Shown: positions 1-6,720, counted from the first letter of the stretch. The stretch is 7,058 nucleotides of DNA from Legionella qingyii (GCF_003184185.1 NZ_QHJG01000062.1:1-7058), one strand, 5' to 3'. Notes: generated from the letters alone by a model not told the origin. Program-made: numbers and translations.

Positions 1-288
1 TGCAATACTCTCAATAATTTCTTGCTCATTAATTTCTTCTGTTAGATCAATACAAAATACACCAGCAGTAGCTCCCTTATAAAATACCTGACTCAATAGT
101 TTGTATCGTTCATCTCCAGCTGTATCCCATAATGACACAGAACTGCTGGAATCTATTTTTCGAGCCAAAAAATCTGCGCCTATTGTACGAGGAGAATTCA
201 ATTTAAAATCTGATAAACCAGCCGCTCGACGTATAATCTGAGTTTTGCCACTTCCACTTTTACCAAAAAAAACAACCTTATATATCAT
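1..288 (-). CDS. Rab-like small GTPase, N-terminal 96 residues (partial, runs off left edge)
   Basis: This is a eukaryotic-type Ras-superfamily GTPase of the Rab branch, a GTP/GDP switch of the kind that controls vesicle traffic in host cells. The reverse-strand translation shows the G1/P-loop GKSGSGKT at residues 9-16 and the switch I threonine T35. Rab-type motifs follow: IGADF (36-40; Rab consensus IGVDF), WDTAGDERY (54-62) and FYKGA (69-73; Rab YYRGA). The G4 NKxD and G5 motifs and any C-terminal lipidation cysteines lie outside the window. The ATG at 286-288 is preceded by GAGG (295-298) with a 6-base spacer, which supports this start. The usual catalytic glutamine after DTAG is aspartate (D59), so intrinsic or GAP-stimulated hydrolysis may be altered. 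The gene follows frr on the same strand but across a 206-base gap, so it is probably a separate unit. Rab-like GTPases are known in Legionella genomes; a secreted effector role is inferred. Confidence 0.88.
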   Translation of the reverse strand, partial: MIYKVVFFGKSGSGKTQIIRRAAGLSDFKLNSPRTIGADFLARKIDSSSSVSLWDTAGDERYKLLSQVFYKGATAGVFCIDLTEEINEQEIIESIA

Positions 289-494
289 GGGGAGCCTCAA
301 AAATTACTTATATATAAAAATTTAGGGAAAGATGTATTCCAGACTCATAAAAATGTGATGAAAATCTTAATACAAATTTCCAAGATTTAGGATTACAACA
401 AAAGAGTGAATCAACTGATTAATTGAGTAAGGATGAAAATACTACAAAACGATTAGTACTGCTTGAGCCTGTTTACCTCAAGCAGCACCCAGAC
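289..494. other. Intergenic gap between frr and the Rab-like gene
   Basis: The gap is A+T-rich and shows no credible reading frame on either strand. Its recognisable contents are a hairpin just beyond frr (459-485) and the ribosome binding site of the Rab-like gene (GAGG, 295-298). A promoter for the Rab-like gene is expected here on the minus strand, but I found no -35/-10 pair good enough to annotate. Confidence 0.6.
459..485 (-). terminator. Hairpin downstream of frr, possible operon-end terminator
   Basis: CTGCTTGAG (459-467) and CTCAAGCAG (477-485) form a perfect 9-bp stem around a 9-base loop, starting about 10 bases past the frr stop. The position fits the end of the rpsB-tsf-pyrH-frr transcript. 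On the minus strand the stem is followed by TACTAATCGTTTTG and not by an immediate T-run, so efficient intrinsic termination is uncertain. It could instead be a 3'-end stabilising hairpin. Confidence 0.45.
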
Positions 495-1052
495 TTAAAT
501 TTCCATTAAGTCTTTTTCTTTTTCTGCTAATAACCCATCTATTTCAAGAATGTACTTATCAGTTAGCTTTTGAATCACTTCTGCTGCTCGACGCTCATCA
601 TCTTCAGAAATGGTTTTATCTTTGACCAATTCCTTTAATTGACTGTTTGCATCTCTTCTGATATTGCGTATGGAAACTTTTCCTTGCTCGCCTTCATTAC
701 GAACGACTTTGATTAGCTCCTTTCTTCGTTCTTCAGTCAATGGCGGCATTGGAACTCGTATAGCAGAACCTGCTGTAGCAGGATTCAAACCTAAATCAGA
801 AGTCAAAATAGCCTTTTCTACAGCTGCTACCATAGATTTTTCCCATGGAGTCACTAAGATTGTCCGTGAATCACTAGCAGAAATATTAGCAATTTGATTT
901 AATGGGGTCATAGTTCCATAGTAATCAACGTGTACGTGATCCAGTAAACCGACATTAGCTCTTCCAGTGCGAATTTTTGTCAGATCAGTCTGTAACACTT
1001 CAATGGTTTTTTTCATTCGCTTTTCTGAATCTTGCTTAATCTCATTTATCAT
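495..1052 (-). CDS. frr: Ribosome recycling factor (RRF)
   Basis: RRF acts with EF-G in the cytoplasm to split the post-termination ribosome so that its subunits can be reused. The protein is 185 residues, the same length as E. coli RRF, and lines up throughout. The N-terminal helix carries the [12 protein letters not shown] motif (about residues 22-33). Domain II contains the [15 protein letters not shown] segment, followed by LTEERRKEL, and the domain I core has [11 protein letters not shown], which includes the conserved ribosome-contacting arginines. The start at 1050-1052 has GGAG at 1059-1062 with a 6-base spacer, lying inside the end of pyrH. frr overlaps pyrH by 11 bases, so its translation is likely coupled. 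It is the last gene of the operon here: the uppS-cdsA genes that often follow frr in gammaproteobacteria are absent, and a Rab-like gene comes next. Confidence 0.98.
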   Translation of the reverse strand: MINEIKQDSEKRMKKTIEVLQTDLTKIRTGRANVGLLDHVHVDYYGTMTPLNQIANISASDSRTILVTPWEKSMVAAVEKAILTSDLGLNPATAGSAIRVPMPPLTEERRKELIKVVRNEGEQGKVSIRNIRRDANSQLKELVKDKTISEDDERRAAEVIQKLTDKYILEIDGLLAEKEKDLMEI

Positions 1053-1785
1053 GATTAGCTCCGACTATAGTTCCTACGCGCTCTCCAGTTACAATTCTTC
1101 TCAATGCATTAGGTGCAGTCATATCAAATACCTGTAAGGGCATCCCTTGATCCTGACAAAGACAAATTGCAGTAGAGTCCATCACTTCCAAACCTTGCGT
1201 TAAAACTTCAATATAAGTTAAATAATCATAACGCTTGGCATTAGGGTTTTTAAAAGGATCTTCTGAGTAAACACCATCTACTTTAGTTGCTTTTAAAACC
1301 ACATCCGACCCTATTTCAATAGCTCTTAAACAAGCGGCTGTATCAGTGGTGAAAAACGGATTTCCTGTGCCTGCTGCAAAAATTACTACATGTCCAGTTC
1401 GCAAATGTTCAATTGCTTTACGTCGATGGTACGGGTCAACTACTCCAAGCATGGGAATAGCTGACATAATACGCGCAGGCATATCAATACGCTCCAACGC
1501 GTCTCTCACCGCTAAAGCATTCATTACTGTAGCAAGCATGCCCATATGGTCGCCAGTTACACGTCCAACACCGGCTTGAGAAAGCGCTTTACCACGAAAT
1601 AAATTACCGCCACCTAATACGAGACCAACCTCAACGCCCATCTTAATTAAATCGGATATATCCCTAGCTAATGTATCCAATACTGAGGGATCAATACCGA
1701 ATTGTGACTTGCCCATAAGGGCTTCGCCACTATATTTAAGTAATATACGTTTATATTTCAATGTTGGGTGACTATCATTCATCAT
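1042..1785 (-). CDS. pyrH: UMP kinase (uridylate kinase)
   Basis: This enzyme phosphorylates UMP to UDP with ATP in pyrimidine nucleotide synthesis. It belongs to the amino acid kinase fold and acts as a hexamer in the cytoplasm. The 247-residue product is slightly longer than the E. coli enzyme (241). Family motifs appear in order: [11 protein letters not shown] near residues 15-25 (phosphate-binding lysine), LGGGNLFRG near 57-65, [26 protein letters not shown] (UMP-binding loop) and [14 protein letters not shown] (nucleotide-binding region). The start overlaps the tsf stop as ATGA (1782-1785), with AGG about 8 bases upstream inside tsf. A second ATG immediately follows the first, so the exact start may shift by one codon. 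Overlaps with both tsf and frr indicate translational coupling. Bacterial UMP kinases are typically feedback-inhibited by UTP and activated by GTP; this is family knowledge and is not visible in the sequence. Confidence 0.98.
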   Translation of the reverse strand: MMNDSHPTLKYKRILLKYSGEALMGKSQFGIDPSVLDTLARDISDLIKMGVEVGLVLGGGNLFRGKALSQAGVGRVTGDHMGMLATVMNALAVRDALERIDMPARIMSAIPMLGVVDPYHRRKAIEHLRTGHVVIFAAGTGNPFFTTDTAACLRAIEIGSDVVLKATKVDGVYSEDPFKNPNAKRYDYLTYIEVLTQGLEVMDSTAICLCQDQGMPLQVFDMTAPNALRRIVTGERVGTIVGANHDK

Positions 1786-2660
1786 GTACGAACCTGAGCC
1801 ATCACTTCTTCAACAAAGTTATCTTCTTTTTTCTCTATCCCTTCACCAACTTCATAACGAACAAAGGAAAGAACTTCAGTATTCTTTTCTTTCAATAGTT
1901 GACCTACTTTGATATCAGGGTTTTTAACAAATGGTTGACCTAATAAGCTCACTTCGTCAATAAATTTATTGATTCTACCTTCAATCATTTTATCGATAAT
2001 TTCTTGTGGCTTGCCACTTTCTTTTGCTTGAGCAGTAAAGATTTCACGCTCATTTTCAACAGCTTCAGTAGATACTTGATCCCTACTTACTACAATTGGT
2101 TTGCTCGCAGCAACGTGCATTGCAATGTCTTTAGCAAGTTCTTCTTGCTCATTTTTGAGTGCAGCCATAACACCAATTCGTGAACCATGTAAATAGCAAC
2201 CAATAACTCCTGTATCACAGTGCATGCGCTCAAGGCGTCTTAATTTAATATTTTCACCGATTTTTGCTACTAACTCTTGACGAGCTTGTTCTACAGTAAC
2301 GCCAGAAGCAAGAGTAATCGCAGACAATTCGGCAATTGTAGTGGCTGAACTATTTAATGCAGCATCAGCAACGTTATTAGCAAAGTTAGTAAAGTTCTCA
2401 TCACGAGCAACAAAATCTGTTTCACTGTTAATTTCTAACATCACTGCACTACGTCCATCAGCAGAACGTGCAATCACTACCACACCTTCAGCAGCTACGC
2501 GATCTGCTTTCTTATCAGCTTTTGCCTGTCCTGCTTTACGCATTTCAATGATCGCAGCCTCAATATCACCATTGGTTGCTATTAGAAATTTTTTACACTC
2601 CATCATACCAGCACCTGTACGCTCACGTAACTGCATGACTAAACTTGCACTAATTGACAT
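1782..2660 (-). CDS. tsf: Translation elongation factor Ts
   Basis: EF-Ts is the guanine nucleotide exchange factor that recycles EF-Tu from its GDP form. The N-terminal UBA-like domain shows [16 protein letters not shown], the EF-Ts signature. The core has the EF-Tu-contacting TDFVARD segment (E. coli TDFV), then [28 protein letters not shown] and [10 protein letters not shown]. The C-terminal part has [31 protein letters not shown] and [12 protein letters not shown] place the start at ATG 2658-2660, giving 292 residues that begin [13 protein letters not shown] at 2669-2672 sits 8 bases upstream, and E. coli EF-Ts aligns from this point. The longer frame from 2681 would add seven residues upstream of, and overlapping, the ribosome binding site. 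tsf lies 78 bases after rpsB and overlaps pyrH by 4 bases. Confidence 0.97.
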   Translation of the reverse strand: MSISASLVMQLRERTGAGMMECKKFLIATNGDIEAAIIEMRKAGQAKADKKADRVAAEGVVVIARSADGRSAVMLEINSETDFVARDENFTNFANNVADAALNSSATTIAELSAITLASGVTVEQARQELVAKIGENIKLRRLERMHCDTGVIGCYLHGSRIGVMAALKNEQEELAKDIAMHVAASKPIVVSRDQVSTEAVENEREIFTAQAKESGKPQEIIDKMIEGRINKFIDEVSLLGQPFVKNPDIKVGQLLKEKNTEVLSFVRYEVGEGIEKKEDNFVEEVMAQVRT

Positions 2661-2683
2661 TTTCATTTCTCCGTATAGCAAAA

Positions 2684-2720
2684 GGGGGGCAAATTTAGGT
2701 GTTTAGACACCCAGCCCCCC
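2684..2720 (-). promoter_or_regulatory. Two-part hairpin between rpsB and tsf, possible attenuator or processing site
   Basis: An outer 7-bp G/C stem pairs 2684-2690 with 2714-2720. Inside it, GGTGT (2698-2702) pairs with ACACC (2707-2711) around a 4-base loop. On the transcribed minus strand the structure ends in a C-run followed by TTTT and then the tsf ribosome binding site. This resembles a leaky intrinsic terminator that would give less tsf-pyrH-frr than rpsB mRNA. A role in RNA processing or stability is equally possible. Confidence 0.6.
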
Positions 2721-2738
2721 CTATATTTTAAAATCTAA

Positions 2739-3500
2739 TTATTCCCCAGCTTTTGCTGCATCGTTAGTTTGTTCAACTACTTCCACAAATTCAGCATCAG
2801 ATGAACCTACTCCCACCGTATTACTACCTTTAGCATCTAAAATTGCATCAGCAATACAACGGACGTAAATATCAACTGCTCTCATGGAGTCATCATTACC
2901 AGGAATAATATAATCAATATTTCTTGGGCTATTGTTGGTATCAACAACACCAATAACGGGTATTTTTAAGCGATGAGCTTCTTCAACAGCAATGTGCTCG
3001 AAGCCAACATCAACAACAAACAAAGCATCAGGTAAACCGCCCATGTGCTCAATACCACCTAAACCTCTTTCTAATTTTTCTAGTTCACGTGTCAGCATCA
3101 ATGCTTCTTTTTTAATCATGCCGTTAAACAATCCCTTTTCTTTCATCTCTTTCAATTCTTTTAAGCGAAAAATGGATTGGCGAACTGTTTTGTAGTTGGT
3201 CAACATACCACCTAACCAACGATGATCGACATAAGGCATACCACAACGCTTCGCGTGTTCACGAATGCTGTCTTGTGCTGCTCTTTTAGTTCCAACAAAT
3301 AAAATTTTTGCTTTATTAGACGCTAATCTGCCAACATAGTTCACAACATCGTTGAGCATTACCATCGTTTTTTCAAGATTGATAATGTGAATTTTGTTTC
3401 GGGATCCAAATATATAATCACCCATTTCAGGATTCCAAAAACGTGTTCTGTGTCCGAAATGAGCTCCTGCTTCAAGCAATTCACGCATACTTATATTCAT
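2739..3500 (-). CDS. rpsB: 30S ribosomal protein S2
   Basis: S2 is a late-assembling small-subunit protein needed for S1 docking and translation initiation. The product is 253 residues (E. coli 241) and contains the family segments in order: [20 protein letters not shown] at residues 5-24, [64 protein letters not shown], then [13 protein letters not shown] with [12 protein letters not shown]. The short C-terminal tail is acidic and variable. The start at ATG 3498-3500 aligns with the E. coli N-terminus, and GGAG at 3509-3512 sits 8 bases upstream. It is the first gene of the operon, with its own promoter and a structured leader immediately upstream that is likely the site of S2 autoregulation. 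Confidence 0.98.
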   Translation of the reverse strand: MNISMRELLEAGAHFGHRTRFWNPEMGDYIFGSRNKIHIINLEKTMVMLNDVVNYVGRLASNKAKILFVGTKRAAQDSIREHAKRCGMPYVDHRWLGGMLTNYKTVRQSIFRLKELKEMKEKGLFNGMIKKEALMLTRELEKLERGLGGIEHMGGLPDALFVVDVGFEHIAVEEAHRLKIPVIGVVDTNNSPRNIDYIIPGNDDSMRAVDIYVRCIADAILDAKGSNTVGVGSSDAEFVEVVEQTNDAAKAGE

Positions 3501-3592
3501 AGTTTATTCTCCAGGGTTATTCCTCCACGCTCCCCATACGAAACCCTTAAGGGACCCTATCGTATGTGCCGAACCGTGTGTGTATTTAAAGC
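3501..3592 (-). promoter_or_regulatory. rpsB: rpsB mRNA leader with alternative pairings around the ribosome binding site
   Basis: The predicted leader is about 90 bases. CATACGA/TCGTATG form a perfect 7-bp stem (3535-3541 with 3560-3566) enclosing an 18-base loop that contains the palindrome CCCTTAAGGG (3544-3553). In the mRNA, AGGGTT (3542-3547) is complementary to AACCCT (3513-3518), which directly abuts the GGAG ribosome binding site (3509-3512). A stem-loop or pseudoknot that hides or frames the start is therefore possible. Autogenous repression of rpsB by S2 through a conserved leader is known in gammaproteobacteria. That this leader works the same way is inferred. Confidence 0.6.
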
Positions 3593-3598
3593 GCGACA

Positions 3599-3627
3599 TT
3601 TATACCATATTCGTCGAAATTCATCAA
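3599..3627 (-). promoter_or_regulatory. rpsB operon promoter, sigma-70 type, with GC-rich discriminator
   Basis: On the minus strand, a -35 TTGATG (3622-3627) is followed by a 17-base spacer and a -10 TATAAA (3599-3604). The spacer ends in TGG, giving an extended -10. The bases just after the -10 read TGTCGCGC, a GC-rich discriminator typical of ribosomal promoters under stringent (ppGpp/DksA) control. An A-tract of nine (3647-3655) lies upstream at about the position of a distal UP element. The predicted transcription start is near 3592. Confidence 0.75.
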
Positions 3628-3711
3628 TCAAATTTAGTTGCAAATCTTTTTTTTTATCTTGTGCTAAGCTTTCTTATATACGGTTCGTAATTATTCGTGC
3701 CGAAAATTTAC

Positions 3712-3725
3712 AAAAACTAGTTTTT
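3712..3725. repeat. 14-bp perfect palindrome upstream of the glycosyltransferase gene
   Basis: AAAAACTAGTTTTT is a perfect inverted repeat about 40 bases before the glycosyltransferase start. It could be an operator or a weak cruciform. In such A+T-rich sequence it may also be chance. I could not identify a convincing sigma-70 promoter for the plus-strand gene around it. Confidence 0.3.
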
Positions 3726-3765
3726 ATGTGCAGCAATTTATTGAACTCAAAAATTAAGAATAAAA

Positions 3766-5379
3766 ATGTATCAATATAATCCAAACTTACATGTAAAAAT
3801 CTGGTTAAGTAATAATCCAAATGTATTCATGAATTTGGAAAATCAAATTCGCCTTATTGAAATGCGTGAAAAAAATCCCACTGATACAATTCATTTGGTA
3901 TATGACTCCAATTTACTCGAACATAAATCGGTAACTTCGTTACATGAATTTTGCAAGGAACATAAAATTGTCTCTCTTGATGTCCACACAATTCATACAT
4001 CACTTCAATCGGATAATGAAAAAAAATTATTCGGGTTTTATAAAGACGAAATTTCCAATTTAAAATCAGGTGGGAATTTGGCCGTTGCAAGTGATATTTT
4101 AAGATGGCTGTCACCAGTATTTAAAAAAGGGACTTATACAGATTTTGACTTTCCAATTGATACATCCAATCTTCCCAAGCTTATTGCAACTGAAATGCCC
4201 ATACTTCTTAACATTGGTAGTTTAAAAATGGGTAAAAAGGAATTTATTCTGTCAAATAATGATTTTGTTGCTATTGTGGATGAAATTGCAGCAAAGAACG
4301 ACATTGAACGAGTTCAAAGTGGACTAATCTCAAGGCTCGAACATTATGATACCGATTTTATTGAACGAACCGAGAGGGAATTAAATGCAGGCAGTTTTAT
4401 AAATCGTCATCTTTTAAAATTTATGAAAAATCGTTCTGAGTCGCTTTATATAGCTAAATCCAAAGAAATCATTCCACCAGCCCCACCTCATTCTTCATTA
4501 AAAATCAGAAAATATATCAATGAAGTAATGACCGATAAAAATAAATTTTTAAATTTTAACAAAATCGAAGCTCAAGAAACTCATGAACATGTAATCAAGA
4601 GATTAAGAAAAGATCTCGAAACTCAATTAAACCTGATTAAATATCTTTTTTTTAGCAAAGAATATTCGTCAATTAAGCATATTCTAGAAAAGAATGATGA
4701 TAAATTCCTGACTTATTTAATGAAAAAAGAGCGAGATCTTTATATTAAATCAATTGTCGTCTGCACCACAGGCCCTATACAAATATCTAATGCATTATTC
4801 AGTGGATATGTTGTGGATTCAGATAAATTTATTAAAGAGATTCAACCCTTATCTTTTAATCATTATGGATTGCAAAATGCTTTTCGCTCACAAAATTCTA
4901 TTCCGTTACATGAGAATGTTTTGGGAATGCTAAAATTCCTAGGTGTTGACGAGGGGGAGTTGAATGATTCTTCATGGTTGGATTCAGGGAAAAAACTCCA
5001 AGCATCACGGACAAAATTACTTGCCACACGTCAAAGCGAGCTTGCTTTAAGCTTACCTGTTTCTTTAGCTACAATAAAAAATGAAATGGAACGATATGTC
5101 CAAAAGATAGGGTGCACATCGAAACATTTCGCTTCTAAAGAAAAAAATCGTGCAAGAATAGGAGATCTTGAGCTCATATTAGATTGTTTTACTCAAGACA
5201 ATGAATTTAATATTATCCAATTTAAAAATGTCTTACATAACATCCACCACCATAATGGATATATACAAAAATTAATCGATGATCTCGAAACTCTTTGTCA
5301 TGATGCAATAATATTTAGTCTTGCAAAAGATAAAAAAATAAAATTGGGACATCCTTCTTATCAATCGGCTCAATCGTAG
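3766..5379 (+). CDS. Putative glycosyltransferase effector, GT-A/DXD type, TcdB-like catalytic core
   Basis: This 537-residue protein probably transfers a sugar from a UDP- or GDP-sugar to a target. Residues 10-130 look like the core of the DXD glycosyltransferases related to large clostridial toxins: KIWL (11-14), VYDS (45-48), GGNLAVASDILRW (102-114) and GTYTDFDFP (122-130). D110, R113, D126 and D128 have the same spacing as the TcdB catalytic residues D270, R273, D286 and D288, and W13 likely corresponds to W102. NND (164-166) follows. TTGP (334-337) lies beyond a roughly 150-residue, charged, probably helical insertion. There is no signal peptide or membrane segment. The ATG at 3766 is needed to keep the KIWL strand, but its ribosome binding site is poor (only AAGAA upstream). 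The gene stands alone, divergent from rpsB. Secretion by Dot/Icm is inferred. Donor and acceptor are unknown. Confidence 0.82.
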   Translation: MYQYNPNLHVKIWLSNNPNVFMNLENQIRLIEMREKNPTDTIHLVYDSNLLEHKSVTSLHEFCKEHKIVSLDVHTIHTSLQSDNEKKLFGFYKDEISNLKSGGNLAVASDILRWLSPVFKKGTYTDFDFPIDTSNLPKLIATEMPILLNIGSLKMGKKEFILSNNDFVAIVDEIAAKNDIERVQSGLISRLEHYDTDFIERTERELNAGSFINRHLLKFMKNRSESLYIAKSKEIIPPAPPHSSLKIRKYINEVMTDKNKFLNFNKIEAQETHEHVIKRLRKDLETQLNLIKYLFFSKEYSSIKHILEKNDDKFLTYLMKKERDLYIKSIVVCTTGPIQISNALFSGYVVDSDKFIKEIQPLSFNHYGLQNAFRSQNSIPLHENVLGMLKFLGVDEGELNDSSWLDSGKKLQASRTKLLATRQSELALSLPVSLATIKNEMERYVQKIGCTSKHFASKEKNRARIGDLELILDCFTQDNEFNIIQFKNVLHNIHHHNGYIQKLIDDLETLCHDAIIFSLAKDKKIKLGHPSYQSAQS

Positions 5380-5534
5380 AAAAATTATTTGGTGATAATG
5401 ACTGTTCGCCTAAGGAATTTACAAAACACTTTTCTGGTTTTTTAAGGATTCATTTAATAAACTTTTATTTTAATTCAAATGAATAAAGGTAAAACTCGCC
5501 CCATTTAAAAAAGCAAATGGGGTTCCGTTATAAA
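5380..5534. other. Convergent intergenic region
   Basis: No reading frame is credible here. Besides the terminator-like hairpin at 5499-5522, there is a weak A+T-only inverted repeat: ATTCATTT (5448-5455) with AAATGAAT (5477-5484). That repeat is probably of little consequence. Confidence 0.55.
5499..5522. terminator. Bidirectional terminator-like hairpin between convergent genes
   Basis: CCCCATTT (5499-5506) pairs perfectly with AAATGGGG (5515-5522) around an 8-base loop. It begins 12 bases after the stop of the minus-strand gene and 120 bases after that of the glycosyltransferase gene. On the minus strand it is followed by CGAGTTTTACC and on the plus strand by TTCCGTTA. The T-tracts are imperfect both ways, but better on the minus side. 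Confidence 0.65.
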
Positions 5535-6644
5535 TTACTTTTTAAACTCATAAAAAGGTGTAGTTATATCGTTTTCTTCCGTTTTGTTTTGCGATGATTT
5601 TTCACCAGGACTCGAAAAAAATCGATATTCTTGTTGTTCTTGAACATTAGTTTTTGATGTAGAATTATCCTTTAAAGTTGCTAAAGCACATAAATTTATA
5701 GTTTCATCTATTATTGCTGGACTAATTCCTACGGCGAAATCCACTAATTCGTTAAGGATAGTGTTTTCATTGATTTCACGAGGGATAAAAGGTTTATAGT
5801 CTACTATCAGTTTTTTAATTACCTGCTCCTTGACTTTATCCAACACTTCTTGAGGCTCATATTGTGCTAAAAAATCCCTTAGGGTTTTAGGATTATATTT
5901 AGGAAAAACATGATTACAGGAAAGTTTTTCAAATAATACTGGGTAATTACGACTGTTTATCCCATGCTCGCTAGCCTGTACAAGTAACTCATCTCGGGTA
6001 GGAAAATTAACAAGCCTTCCTGTTCGCTCATAATAGATACAAATTTTAAGCATGGGTAAATCGAAAGCTTCATGGATATATTTTTGAATAAGCATCACTT
6101 CCAATAAACTAAGATAATAATCTTTTAAATCCGGTTTTGAAGATAAATCTACAGCACGCACAAATAAACCCACTAATGAGTCTTTCGTAGCATCGAGTAA
6201 AATTTCATTCATTTCAAAACCATTTTGTTGCTCTTGAATTTCTTTAGCCAGTTCATCTAATGTTTTAAGACCTAGTTTTGTAGTTTCTTCACTTGTACTC
6301 AGTAATTTAATATTTTTTCTTTCTTCTCGTTTTTTTAATTTATCTATACTATTAGTATTAGCATCTTTACTATTAACATCATATACATATGCTTCTTCTG
6401 CATTCAGCAGGACTCCATAACGTCGTCCACCATGTGAATAAGTGGGTACATACTTTTGGTGAACAAGTAACGTTGTTGAAGAAAGACAATTACCATCTTT
6501 ACTGATAAATAATTTAGCTTCGGTAGCCCAATCTGATAAACTTACATTATCAGGCGCTACAACAATTCGATTCACAGTTTTTGCGATTAGCCGATTCGCC
6601 TTAAAAAGAGTTCCAATTGTAGGTTTGCTTTCTTTCGCATACAT
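5535..6644 (-). CDS. Hypothetical protein, candidate Dot/Icm effector, 369 residues
   Basis: I do not recognise a family. Residues 1-90 look strand-rich: alternating hydrophobic stretches such as NRIVVAP (25-31), AKLFISKDG (43-51), YGVLLNAEEAYVYDV (76-90). A highly charged linker follows (KLKKREERK, 102-110). Residues 120-325 are dominated by predicted helices, including a Leu-rich stretch at 176-190. The last 45 residues are polar and rich in Glu, Ser, Thr and Asn (about 325-369), ending in TTPFYEFKK. That kind of tail is typical of Dot/Icm translocation signals, though not diagnostic. No signal peptide or transmembrane segment is evident. The ATG at 6642-6644 has no clear ribosome binding site, and an in-frame TAA lies just upstream. 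The next methionine is residue 145, so this start is the best available. It is divergent from the F-box gene and shares a compact promoter region with it. Confidence 0.75.
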   Translation of the reverse strand: MYAKESKPTIGTLFKANRLIAKTVNRIVVAPDNVSLSDWATEAKLFISKDGNCLSSTTLLVHQKYVPTYSHGGRRYGVLLNAEEAYVYDVNSKDANTNSIDKLKKREERKNIKLLSTSEETTKLGLKTLDELAKEIQEQQNGFEMNEILLDATKDSLVGLFVRAVDLSSKPDLKDYYLSLLEVMLIQKYIHEAFDLPMLKICIYYERTGRLVNFPTRDELLVQASEHGINSRNYPVLFEKLSCNHVFPKYNPKTLRDFLAQYEPQEVLDKVKEQVIKKLIVDYKPFIPREINENTILNELVDFAVGISPAIIDETINLCALATLKDNSTSKTNVQEQQEYRFFSSPGEKSSQNKTEENDITTPFYEFKK

Positions 6645-6720
6645 AAGATATTACACGTCTAACTTGACTTATGTATAATTATAGCCCATTCTGACCTATA
6701 TACAACCAAGGATTCCAATT
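6645..6720. promoter_or_regulatory. Divergent promoter region with overlapping -10 boxes
   Basis: TATAATTATA (6674-6683) is a perfect palindrome containing a consensus TATAAT on both strands: plus 6674-6679 and minus 6678-6683. The minus promoter could use TTGTAT (6700-6705, 16-base spacer) or GTTGTA (6701-6706, 17-base spacer) as -35. The plus promoter could use ATTACA (6650-6655, 18-base spacer). The -35 elements are weak on both sides, so an activator may be required. The two polymerases would compete for the same bases. AAGGA at 6708-6712 is the ribosome binding site of the plus-strand gene. Confidence 0.55.

Noticed and set aside
664..897. Plus-strand open frame opposite frr, with similar ones at 1346-1579 (pyrH) and 2992-3195 (rpsB)
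   Set aside because: All lie wholly inside conserved genes on the other strand, and none has a family resemblance or a supporting ribosome binding site.
2661..2681. Longer tsf start at ATG 2679-2681
   Set aside because: It would place the strong GGAG (2669-2672) inside the coding sequence, and the extra seven residues have no counterpart in EF-Ts. ATG 2658-2660 has proper spacing.
2341..2706. Plus-strand open frame of 121 codons opposite tsf
   Set aside because: It is antisense to the well-conserved EF-Ts N-terminal region, and its translation is low-complexity shadow sequence.
3681..3703. Imperfect hairpin CGGTTCG / CGTGCCG upstream of the rpsB promoter
   Set aside because: It has only six pairs, including a wobble and a mismatch, and it has no T-run or link to a gene end.
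3387..3779. Plus-strand open frame of 130 codons across the rpsB start and leader
   Set aside because: It overlaps the conserved rpsB N-terminus, promoter and leader in antisense, its product resembles no family, and it runs into the start of the glycosyltransferase gene.
3854..4114. Minus-strand open frame of 86 codons inside the glycosyltransferase gene
   Set aside because: It is antisense to the catalytic core motifs, which are clearly the coding strand.
5448..5484. A+T-only inverted repeat ATTCATTT / AAATGAAT
   Set aside because: The stem is weak with a 21-base loop in very A+T-rich sequence; the nearby G/C-containing hairpin at 5499-5522 better explains termination.
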